Positions 25,644 to 34,255 of a DNA stretch of 36,224 bases are shown here, one piece after another (position 1 is the stretch's first letter; each line of letters begins with the position of its first letter). Below the pieces are notes generated by a model, which saw only the letters and a list, made by a program, of their open reading frames with translations, was not told the DNA's origin and did not search any database. The position numbers and the translations under genes are program-made. This DNA comes from Haplosporangium gracile (Eukaryota; Mortierellomycota; Mortierellomycetes; Mortierellales; Mortierellaceae), in assembly GCA_015499985.1 (NCBI GenBank), contig JAAAUF010000385.1, positions 1 to 36,224 of the forward strand. Direction: 5' to 3'.

Positions 25644-28600
25644 TTACGTTGGGTTGCTTTTTGCTTAAGACTTGGTTGTGCTTTAGGGGAGAGAAGAGGA
25701 CGATCTTAAGACGATGGGTAGGGATTAGGTCTTGACTCGATTCCTGAAAGACGGACAAAAAAGAGAAGGGACGAGGGCGCGAGGAGAAAGTTGAGATCAA
25801 GAAAGATGTTGAGATTAAGAAAGAAGTAGAGAAAAGGACAAAGGGCGAAAGGGAAGGCGAATGGGATGGACAAAACAGAAGAGAGAAAGAGAAAAGAGAA
25901 GAGAAAGAGAAAGAACAAAAAAACGTGGGAGATGATTGTTGATCAAAAAAAAAAAAAAAATTGTTAGAGCAGGGGGTCGGAAAGAAGGAAAAAAATAAAA
26001 AGTGTTCAAACCCAACAAACAATAGGGCCATGTAACTGCACACGCGCATAGCATAGAGACACCTTCGCGCCCTCTCTTCCTGCACACGACTGTTCATTCT
26101 ATTGTTACACACAACGAACTTCATGGTCCATGGCTCATGCCCACATGGGCACTCTTACTCACACACTTGCACCAAAAAAAAAAAGATTCTTTTGGTTCCT
26201 ATCCCATGGCCACTCACTCTCACAGATAGCAGTCTCTTTTCAACGAACAATAACCATGGGCCATCATCATGGCTAAAAGTCCAGACCTCTCCCCTACTAA
26301 TTTTTTTCTTTCTATTGAAACAAAGCGCACAACACGCTGACACACGCCCACACACATCAATTCTTTTACTCGCACACTTACACATGCCATGCCGTTGATG
26401 AATGTCTATGTCATATCATGTCAGATTTTGACCCTTCGGACTTTTAAAAAGAACTTTGTTTTTCAGAGAGACAGGCTACCTTGCCTTCTCAAGAGAAAGA
26501 TTGAAGTGACGAAAGCAAGGAGAGTGGGGTCTCGCCCCTTTCCCTCGATCGCAAGAGACTACAAACGACGAACTATCCCGAACGACAGCAGCTAATCTAC
26601 CCTGCTCACCCCATTGGACTAGAGGATTAATGAACGACGGCTTGGATCTACTAATTCACCTGGCCCCATGGCCCCGGTGACCATTCTACCTCACCATGTC
26701 TCATCCCGCCCTCTGCTCATGCAAATCATGTGGATCCATCATGTCCTGGGTAATTGTCACACTCTGCGTTACTTTCATAACCTTCTTCAACAATTGACGA
26801 ATGAAACAAGATGAAAAAAAATACAACGTGTTCAATCAAAGGACGTTGGGCTTGGTTGGTGTGTGATAAATCGGTTCCATTTTTGTTTTTCTTGCAGAAA
26901 AACAGCCCCTGACAAATGTGGTCCTGTTCTTTGTTCACTTCAGCTGCTCCCACAAGCAACGGCAATAGAGAATGGTAGAACAGCACGCATTACATCGTAG
27001 TCTTCGTTTGGGAGGGAGTTACGGGGTAAACAGGGAAAAAAATCATTATAGCTAAAAAGAGAGGATGAGGGCGCGGGCATCAAGAGTCCACCTTCTGGAA
27101 GAAGAGGTAAAAGAAAAGATCCTGCATCAAGCATCGAGCATCTGTTTGTCCTTTGTCAAACAGGACAGTAAAGTGTTAAAGATGATGCAAGGTCCGACCT
27201 CCCAGGTGGGAGGAAAGAAGGATGAACGAACGGAGAAAAGGAAGGGAAAGAGAGAAGAAGATAGGGGCTCTACTGGACCAATTGGCAGCATTCTCCGACC
27301 CCTCGAAAAATGGCCAATGGTCTCCCCTAAGGTGATGAAGTTATAGAATTGATATGTTTTCTTCCATTCATGGCTGCGTTTACCCACTCTACATCTATCT
27401 TGTCTCTCTCTGATGGTCATTATTTTTTTTCTTCATGATACTGACAGAAGGAGAAACAAGAAATAGTACAACGCGCAGCCCTGATGTTCTTCCTTCTCCA
27501 CATTTGATCCACATTTTCTTTTTGTCTTTCTCCCCCCGCTATATGCCGTAAGCAAGAAAACAAATGGTCTCTTCCCCTCCCTCACTTTTTGGTTTTTATC
27601 CGTTCCGTTAGCATATTTCTTTTCCTTTCTTTTTTTTTCTCTTCCATTCCATCTACCTTTTCGCGTCTTATCAACAAAAGCACGCGCGCTCTGTCTTGTT
27701 TTTACTGATGTTTTTTGAGGTAGTACAACGCATATCTGATGAAGATGCGGGCGGGAAGAAGGTCAACAAGATATGCCAACAACCCGAAACATGAATGAGG
27801 AGGCATAGAATAGGGATAAAACGGAGAGATGGAAGAAATGTCTTAACTGGTCTCGTCTGTTCTGGGAAGATGGAAAAATAGCAAAAGAAATAGGGGGAGG
27901 TGTTTTGCCCCTGTAACAGAGCGGGAAGAAAACTTTTTTTTTTCTTTTTGTTACGAAATTGTGCTTTGCCCCTATTTTGATGTTTGGTGATTGGCAGGCA
28001 GTTAGAACGGCTGTCTCTAGGGGCCGCTAGTTATCTCATTCTGTCCTATGACGAGACAGCGAGAAAGAAAGAGAGAAAGGCAAAAAAAGGCTTTACAGTT
28101 GTAGGGTGCTATTTCGTTGTGAAAAGATCAAAAAGACGCCGAGAAAAAAAAAAACTTTGGTACGCTTCCGTGTTTGTTTCTCGTTTGTTTTTTTATGTTA
28201 GTCGAGTTGTTCTGTTGCTCTGTTGGTCTAGTCCGCGCATTGAAGATCAGTATACTCTTGCCATGATATCTTTCTTTCTTAAATGCCATCTCATCGTCCT
28301 CTCCCTCCTCAATCCTAATAGTTGTACGTGGGTGTGTTTGAGCGACGCGGTTTATTTTTGTTCGATTGCTTCAATCCATACCGAATTTTTGGGCCAGTCA
28401 TACTGACGCCCCTGTCGTCTTCCCTCCTCTCTCTGATCCCAGAAACGATGAATGAAATCTTATTTGTCTTTGATTGTGATCAAGTGCTGGTATTAGATCC
28501 CTAATCATTCTCATCCGTATCCGCGAATCCTCTCCCCATGATGGAAAGAACATTTAACTCAATCATGAAACTTATAAAAGCACAAGCTCCCCTGGAATCT

Positions 28601-28846
28601 TTTGTGAAAGGAAGTAGGTGTTATGACAGAATAGGAAGAAAACCCCGCCTCCCTACCAGTTTCTAAGGTATTAGAAGATTGAATAACTTCCGCATAAAAC
28701 CCCATTTCCTTCATCCTTTGAGCGCGAAGCTGTTTTCTCCCTCACCTTTCTTTCCCTTCTTTCATTGCTGTATTAGAAATATCGCGTTCGTTTTCATAGT
28801 TTGCACGCTTTCCCAGTTCATCCATCCTCTACCACCCACAAGAACG
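25644..28846. other. Intergenic spacer between the bHLH gene and the secreted-protein-like pair
   Basis: 25644-25930 is purine-rich on the plus strand, so CT-rich on the sense strand of the bHLH gene, as expected for its leader; a 15-nt A run lies near 25947. 25960-28560 is mixed sequence with poly-T runs and several small open frames (for example 27065-27346 and 27984-28406), none with a domain or splice support. A TATA-like element lies at 28573. No RNA gene is recognised. Confidence 0.5.
28573..28579 (+). promoter_or_regulatory. TATA-like element upstream of secreted-protein-like locus 1
   Basis: TATAAAA lies about 270 nt before the candidate ATG at 28847. A pyrimidine-rich stretch lies between them (28720-28760). 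Spacing allows a leader of about 240 nt. Assignment rests on position only. Confidence 0.4.
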
Positions 28847-29469
28847 ATGAAGTTTTTACTCTTGATTACCTTCTGCATCACCGTCGCCGTTGCAATCATC
28901 GCCTCACCGCCCTGTGCTGCAGGTATATCAACTTCCCCACAAAGCAAAACCTTGTTTTCCAGCCATTATTGTAATGTTATTCATATGCGAACTGACGCAT
29001 TGACCTTTTGTTTTCTTCGTTGTCATCCCCTTGTACTCATAAAATACAGAAGCAGTAAAGGAGGGACGCGTTCGCCGTCGACAGATGCGAAACGGAGAAG
29101 TAGGACCTTCTTTATCATCCACCGTTCAAAACAGTCGAACATACTGTAACGAGCAACAAGGTCAAAGCTTAAGGATCACTCTTTGAGGCCAACTCCGATA
29201 AGTGGGTGGCGACCCGTACAAGGGCTGTAGAAGCGATGGTACTCACGGACGTTGATTTGACAGATTCGATAGAGAGGAAGGATCGCTTGGTAGCGGCAGT
29301 GGCCAAGGCAACGGTGTCGTACGACTTTACGGCGGATGCGTATGAAGGACTGAAAATGGCTCTGATGGCTGCAAAGGGTGTGCTGAAAGGGTTAGTGAGT
29401 TTCAAGTGGGAAGAGTGTGTGGTTTATCGGACTGTGACGTTGGAGAATATTAATGGTGGTGCGGTATGA
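28847..29469 (+). pseudogene. Small secreted-protein-like locus 1, frameshifted
   Basis: The ATG at 28847 opens a classic signal peptide (MKFLLLITFCITVAVAIIAS, then PPCAA). A donor at 28921 (GTATAT) and an acceptor at 29049 (ATACAG) join in phase to EAVKEGRVRRRQMRNGEVG, leading to RTYCNEQQGQ, then TGA at 29184-29186. From 29173 a second frame continues as helical protein (SLFEANSDKWVATRTRAVEA to TVTLENINGGAV) and stops at 29469. Moving between the two frames needs a +1 shift; no intron of credible length does it. I read a single-base lesion, or a sequencing error, in a gene of about 140 codons. The product would be secreted; function is unknown. The CAG acceptor differs from the TAG used by every confident gene here. 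Locus 2 shares the design. Confidence 0.45.
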
Positions 29470-29506
29470 CGGCGAGGCAATGCCTCATTACGTTAAAAGT
29501 ATATTA

Positions 29507-29510
<4 letters not shown>

Positions 29511-29541
<31 letters not shown>
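29511..29541. repeat. (GA)n microsatellite
   Basis: A pure GA run of about 31 nt just after secreted-protein-like locus 1. Confidence 0.9.
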
Positions 29542-29543
<2 letters not shown>

Positions 29544-29576
29544 CCTTTCACTTCCCCTCCCGGACTATGCCTTTGC

Positions 29577-29597
29577 GTGTGTGTGTGTGTGTGTGTG
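29577..29597. repeat. (GT)n microsatellite
   Basis: A pure GT run of about 21 nt, 35 nt after the GA repeat, in the spacer between the two secreted-protein-like loci. Apart from these repeats, the 29470-30035 spacer shows only poly-A/T runs and a pyrimidine-rich leader-like stretch at 29930-30030. Confidence 0.85.
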
Positions 29598-30035
29598 GTT
29601 ACTCTATACAATACCTCCTCGACATTTATGCGCGCATCTCCCGCTCCTCTTCCCCTAACATCTATGAGGCTTAAACCCTCCCTGCAAAAAAAACACAGGC
29701 ATTTCTTTCCATCGCTTACACTGCTTGGTTCGCTTGCGTTCGCCGATACACTGATCTTTCGAATGTAGCTAGGACCGAATATTATAACGAAAAAGCATCT
29801 ACGTTCTTCAAGCACAAAAAATACAAGTGTTTCGTGGTCCCACGCCTAGGTTGGATTTCATAGGAGACATGACCTACATTATTGTTTTTTTTTTTGTTCA
29901 CAGATAAAGAAATGGCCTATGCCTATGGTTTTTTCCTTTTCACTCCAGACCTCTCTTTATAACACGCATTTCCACACATTACTCTCCCTCTCTCCACCAC
30001 ACTACACCCTCACATCCCACCCTCCTCTACAAATC

Positions 30036-30784
30036 ACGAAGTTCATCTCTATCGCTTTCTGCGTCGCTGCAACCACCCTCGCCTATCTTTCGTCTGTCGT
30101 CCAAGGTAACAAAAGTTCGGATGCGATTCACAAATTACATAGCTTAAAAGGAAAAAAAAAAGGATCCGGAGACCGCTTAGCTTCACGCATTCTCTATTCT
30201 TTTTGTCACAAAAAAAAAATCTGCCCTCCCTACATCGCTCAACAACCAGTAATAGGTGAAGAGTCCATAACCCCAGGTCAGATTCTCCGAGCCTAAATGG
30301 AAAAGAGATTCTTATTATTATTGGCCAAGAGAACAACTCTCAACGATCCAAACCATCCCGCCTCCATGCATCTGGTAACACGCCAAGTCCCAAACGACGA
30401 CGACGACCGCGCCTACTGCAACGAGATCGCGACTTGGATCGACAACCTGACTAAAGTCTACAAATTCAATCTCGTCAAAGCGCACTACGAAAAAAAAAGA
30501 CCTCTCTACGCCGGACAATGACGAGTTCCCTAACTTTCAAAGCCGGTTCGGAAATGCTCATTGCGCCCGTCCAGACTATGGTCGACACCAATAAGAGCGG
30601 TCAAGCCACCAACGAGAGCAAGGAACGGATCAGACTTACTGTCATAAGCTTGCAAGCAGACTTCCATATGAGTAGCGAGGCCCTACTGCCAAACTATCCG
30701 GCATCTGCACTTCTGGCGGATCTGTTGTTGATTGCGAAGGAGATTACATGTTACGACGATAGTGAGTGTACCATTAGCAAGTAA
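30036..30784 (+). pseudogene. Small secreted-protein-like locus 2, decayed (start, stop and frame lesions)
   Basis: A signal-peptide-like stretch reads TKFISIAFCVAATTLAYLSS, then VVQ, but its first codon is ACG (30036-30038) where locus 1 has ATG. An intron-like gap follows (30106-30249, GTAACA to CCAG), in the same phase and at the same place after the signal peptide as in locus 1. The next exon meets an in-frame TAA at 30294-30296, then continues in the same frame through LVTRQVPNDDDDRAYCNE to HYEKK. At a nine-A run (30490-30498) the coding frame shifts; afterwards FKAGSEMLIAPVQTMVDTNK to YDDSECTISK is open to 30784. A start inside 29919-30035 could bypass the ACG but not the other lesions. 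The shared YCNE motif and intron position suggest an old tandem duplication with locus 1. Function is unknown. Confidence 0.5.
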
Positions 30785-31014
30785 AGAATGAAAAAAGAGC
30801 TGTTGTGAAAGTTGTTTGTTTGTTTCCTCGTGCTACACTTTGCCCCCCCCCCCCCTGTACGCGCATGTATGCTTTTGTGGTCTCATCGCATTGAACTGAA
30901 GATATGAAATAAAATGGTGTTGGAAAAAAACATTGCTGTCCCATTTTATTGTTGTTTTGTTGTTGTGTGGATGTTGTCGTCCGCACTCCATTTCCATGAT
31001 CCGCCAGACAAAAT

Positions 31015-32359
31015 TTAAACGAGGGCTATTAACAATTAAAGAGAAATATGCAAAAAAAAAAAAAAGAACGATGTTAGTTATCAAGAAAACATTCGACATT
31101 GACACAACAACTCTTGTTAACACACAACAAAAAAGGGAAACTTACTGTCGTAGGGGATGGGGTTGAGGGTGGTGGGGATGTTGTGCTTGATGGAGACGAA
31201 GCGGGCCTCACGGGGTTGGACGGGCTGTCTCTTCAAGTTGACCTTGACACCATCGGCCTTGGCCTGCAACTTGGCGGCAGCGTTCTCCTTGACGCGACGC
31301 AAGAAGTCATCACGGCACTTGGAGTGCTTGATGTGCTCAATGCGGATGTTGACGCGCTTCTCGAGGAAACGGTTGCCAACCTTCTTGTTGATAATGATAC
31401 CAACAGCGGACTTGGTCACGTTGTAGATGATACCGGTGCGACTATGGTACGATAAAAGAAAATAATCTTTGGGTTAGTCCCTGGCACGAGATTCTTAGTA
31501 GACTTTTATCTGAAGTGGTCGGAAAGATGTGTGTGTGAGTGTGAGTGTGTGTATATATATGTCTGTATGTGTTGAAGCCGCCTTTGAGAGAAACGAATTG
31601 CGCTTGTAACTCTTTTTGCTGCCGGTTCGCGTTTCTTGGAAACAATACTGATGACTCCTTTGACGAAGGAAACAAACAGTGTCGCAAATGCCCGGTGAGG
31701 TGAACGAGGCCACGCTGAGATCAAACTATGCCGAGCCCTGATACGACCGGTTGTGTCGTGCCTGCCTCAACGCCACCCTCTTGCCCGCTTCCCAATACAT
31801 GTCGAGCCGCGCTATCTCTGGCTTGTTGTGGAGTGTTGGTCGCTCTTCGGATAAACCAGGCACCATTGTGTCAAAGCCCGTGCGAGTAATTAGGTTGGTG
31901 GCGATGACTGTACTGCAAACAGGTAGCATTGTCGAGTACAGGGTGATGGTCCTGTCCTGTCAAGAAGTGGCAGTAAAGTGCTCTTCATATCTTTTCTCCA
32001 CTCGCTGACAGCATACAATTCCTGTAGCAAGCCCTATAGTTCCTTCCTGAATGTCTCTGGTAGCAAACAGCGATAACATAGACCAACAATGACAGCAAAA
32101 GCACATGGACCACAAAAGACGAAGCGAAGCGAAGCAACGACCAGCCCGGACGGGGCAAAAGAAAGCAGAAGATAACATACCCGTGGTAGAACTTGTGGGG
32201 CATACCCTTGTGGATAGCACCGTTAGCCTTGATGTCGACGATATCGCCAACCTTGTAGGTCTTCAAGTAGGTGGTAAGCTTGATGGGCATACCATGCTCC
32301 CTGAAGTTACGGGCGAACATGTGGCGGGTGCGAGCGCGGATACCATACGAGTGAGGCAT
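31015..32359 (-). CDS. RPL21: Large-subunit ribosomal protein eL21 (L21e), 161 aa
   Basis: Three exons: 32359-32181, 31441-31146 and 31025-31015. Intron 1 is unusually long (739 nt, GTATGT to CATAG); intron 2 is 120 nt (GTAAGT to AATAG). Splicing yields [20 protein letters not shown] and a final exon of only 11 coding bases, giving PIPYDTLV and TAA, close to the PVPYETFI end of yeast L21. The family hallmarks [35 protein letters not shown] and [13 protein letters not shown] are all present, and the length matches the usual ~160 aa. An in-frame TGA nine bases before the ATG confirms the start. It is a structural component of the cytosolic 60S subunit. It diverges from RPS9, which suggests shared regulation. 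Intron 1 holds a coding-like block listed separately. Confidence 0.98.
31726..31959 (-). other. Coding-like block of unknown origin inside RPL21 intron 1
   Basis: From 31959 to a TAG at 31728-31726 the minus strand is open and reads like protein: [20 protein letters not shown] (hydrophobic), then [20 protein letters not shown], then [20 protein letters not shown], ending [12 protein letters not shown]. By hand count about two thirds of third positions are G or C, unlike ordinary intron DNA in this window. The same frame is interrupted by TGA at 31962-31960; before it, [20 protein letters not shown] also looks coding. I do not recognise the family. It could be a gene remnant, an alternative exon (a CAG acceptor precedes it), or structured RNA such as an H/ACA snoRNA read by chance as protein. 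Confidence 0.4.
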
Positions 32360-33149
32360 GTTGAATCAATTCTGGATTTGGTTGAAGTTGAAAAGTGGGA
32401 AGGAAAAAAGAGAAAATGGCATAAGTTCACCATGATCTTTTTGAAATGAGGATCCTGATGTTGGTGCGGTCGAGAGGTGCTGGGGAGAGGTAAGTGATGG
32501 AGTGGATGTTGATGGGATGTAAAAAGATGTTGGATTCGGCATGAATTTTGAATGCCAAAAAAACAAAGGATCCTGTCCTTCCTGCTATAAAACGCTTCAA
32601 ATCTCGATCCCGAAACTAGCAGTAAGGATGATGATGGATTCATCCTGTTCCTGGGGAGTGAGAATATATTTTTTTTTTTGCGTCGATCCTGCTCCCGTCG
32701 TTGTTGCTGTGGTGTTGATCCCGCTGCAGCCTGATTTCCAGACTCTTCCACAAGCCATGCAAGGTTCCCATACCCCGAGAGGTCAATGAAAGAAGAGAAG
32801 GAACCAGCAACACCACCAGGAAAAGACAAAAAGATATCGGCCTGAAGTTGCTCGTCGCTCATTGGTTGATGGCTGTGGACACCTTCAATCCATTTTTTCA
32901 TTTTTTTCAAATCCAATTATTACGTGACATTCATTTCTGGCCAGTTTCACGTACAGCCGCAACAGGTAGCGTCGGTCTAATTGGCTTCTAACCCTGGCTT
33001 TTGACCAGGATAAGTATCCATTTTTGGACACCTCATTGTTGATAACAACAGAATTGTACTTTTCTACGAAGGTATAAAGATCCTAGAGGTTCGCCATCAC
33101 CTTTTCTAAACTTCTACCTACTCTTCTTCACAACTACAACAACTACAAC
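32360..33149. promoter_or_regulatory. Shared divergent promoter of RPL21 and RPS9
   Basis: 790 bp between the two start codons. Near the centre, TACGTGA (32921-32927) and its exact reverse complement TCACGTA (32947-32953) flank a perfect CTGGCCAG palindrome (32937-32944). A second inverted pair, CCTGG (32993-32997) and CCAGG (33005-33009), lies 40 bp further, overlapping a TAACCCTGG stretch. Toward RPS9 there is a TATA box and a CT/CA-rich leader; toward RPL21 the sequence is less clear. Balanced expression from one regulatory core is inferred from the layout. Confidence 0.6.
33073..33078 (+). promoter_or_regulatory. TATA box of RPS9
   Basis: TATAAA lies 72 nt before the last base of exon 1. 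It is followed at suitable distance by a pyrimidine-rich start region (TTTTCTAAACTTCTACC), typical of ribosomal-protein initiation sites. Confidence 0.6.
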
Positions 33150-33872
33150 AGTAAGTCCTCACTATTTACCCCTCCCTTCTCTATCACCGCCTGCGCCTCC
33201 TTGCACTGGCTGCAGCCTGCGCCATCGAATGTTCATCACTAACCAACTCTCTCCCTCCTTCCCATCCTACCATCCCGGAAAATCTCCTTTCCAATAGTGC
33301 CCTCAGGAGCCCCCAAGAACTGTTCAAAGACCTACAAGGTCCCTCGCCGCCCCTTCGAAGCCGCCCGCCTCGACCAAGAACTTAAACTCGTCGGTGAATA
33401 CGGTCTCCGCAACAAGCGCGAGATCTGGCGCATCGGCTTCACACTCTCCAACATCCGTCGTGCTGCCCGTGAACTCCTCACCCTCGAAGACAAAGACCCC
33501 CGCCGTCTCTTTGAGGGTAACGCTTTGATCCGTCGGTTGGTCCGCATTGGTGTCTTGGATGAGGATAAGATGAAGCTCGATTACGTGCTTGCCTTGAAGA
33601 TTGAAGATTTCTTGGAGCGTCGTCTTCAGACCCAGGTGTTCAAGTTGGGTCTTGCCAAGTCGATCCACCACGCCCGTGTGTTGATCCGTCAGCGCCATAT
33701 CCGCGTCGGCAAGCAGGTCGTCGACATTCCTTCCTTTGTTGTCCGCCTCGACTCGCAGAAGCACATTGACTTCTCCCTTACTTCCCCCTACGGTGGTGGA
33801 CGTGCCGGACGTGTCAAGAGAAAGCGTGCTGCCGCCGCTGCCTCCAAGGGCGAGGACGAGGACGAGGAGTAA
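33150..33872 (+). CDS. RPS9: Small-subunit ribosomal protein uS4 (S9), 191 aa, with intron-split start codon
   Basis: The coding sequence is base 33150 plus 33298-33872. An intron (33151-33297, GTAAGT, ACTAACC branch-like site, CAATAG) separates the A of the start codon from its TG, so ATG exists only in spliced mRNA. The protein then reads [20 protein letters not shown], in register with human and yeast S9. Family signatures follow: [60 protein letters not shown], the S4 RNA-binding segment [19 protein letters not shown], and [15 protein letters not shown] before an acidic EDEDEE tail. Length matches the family (~190-195). It binds 18S rRNA in the 40S body and contributes to decoding fidelity. 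It diverges from RPL21 and converges on SLU7. Confidence 0.97.
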
Positions 33873-34255
33873 ATAAGTCCTCCGTTGAAGAGATTCGTAT
33901 GAAACCACTTGTGCCGCCCATTTTTTCTTTTGTGGGAAACTGCCTTATGGCGACGATCTTTTCATTTTATAACTCTCTGCTCGTAGCTTCGTCGAGCCTT
34001 TCAACCTGTGTCGTTTGTTTCCCGTTTTATTATGTAGTCATTTTATCAATCTTTACAAGTAAAAGAGGACAAACAAGGGGCTTGACAAACAAGCGTCTGT
34101 GTATTGCCAGCACTCTTCCGTGCTTTACCCGTATACCGTATCCTTTTTTCATCCTAAATGTACTTTGACATGGACTGAAAAAAGAAAGCAACAAAACAGC
34201 AAGCAGATATTTTTGTCGGTGCAAGAAAAATAAGGCGGCTGTATTAAGTCGACAG
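33873..34255. other. Convergent 3' spacer between RPS9 and SLU7
   Basis: 383 bp of AT- and T-rich sequence that must hold both 3' UTRs and polyadenylation sites. No gene or repeat is visible. Confidence 0.6.

Noticed and set aside
27065..27346. A 93-codon plus-strand frame with a charged, helical look
   Set aside because: The lysine/glutamate content follows from purine-rich DNA. No family, no TATA box and no conserved motif; chance is likelier.
29100..29173. A short intron that would repair the frame of secreted-protein-like locus 1
   Set aside because: The 74-nt option (29100-29173) is in the wrong phase, and in-phase options are only 13-40 nt. None is credible, so a frame lesion is preferred.
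31646..31720. C/D-box snoRNA on the plus strand in RPL21 intron 1 (TGATGA near 31648, CTGA near 31715)
   Set aside because: The flanks cannot form a terminal stem, and the element would be antisense to the host gene.
33297..33299. GTG as an alternative start for RPS9
   Set aside because: A standard ATG is formed by splicing with perfect consensus signals, and its last two bases are the same TG, so no unusual initiation is needed.
32395..33938. GTGGGAA sites (32395 upstream of RPL21 and 33932 after RPS9) as CSL targets
   Set aside because: By base expectation about nine GTG(G/A)GAA matches on both strands are expected in 36 kb, so isolated hits carry no weight.
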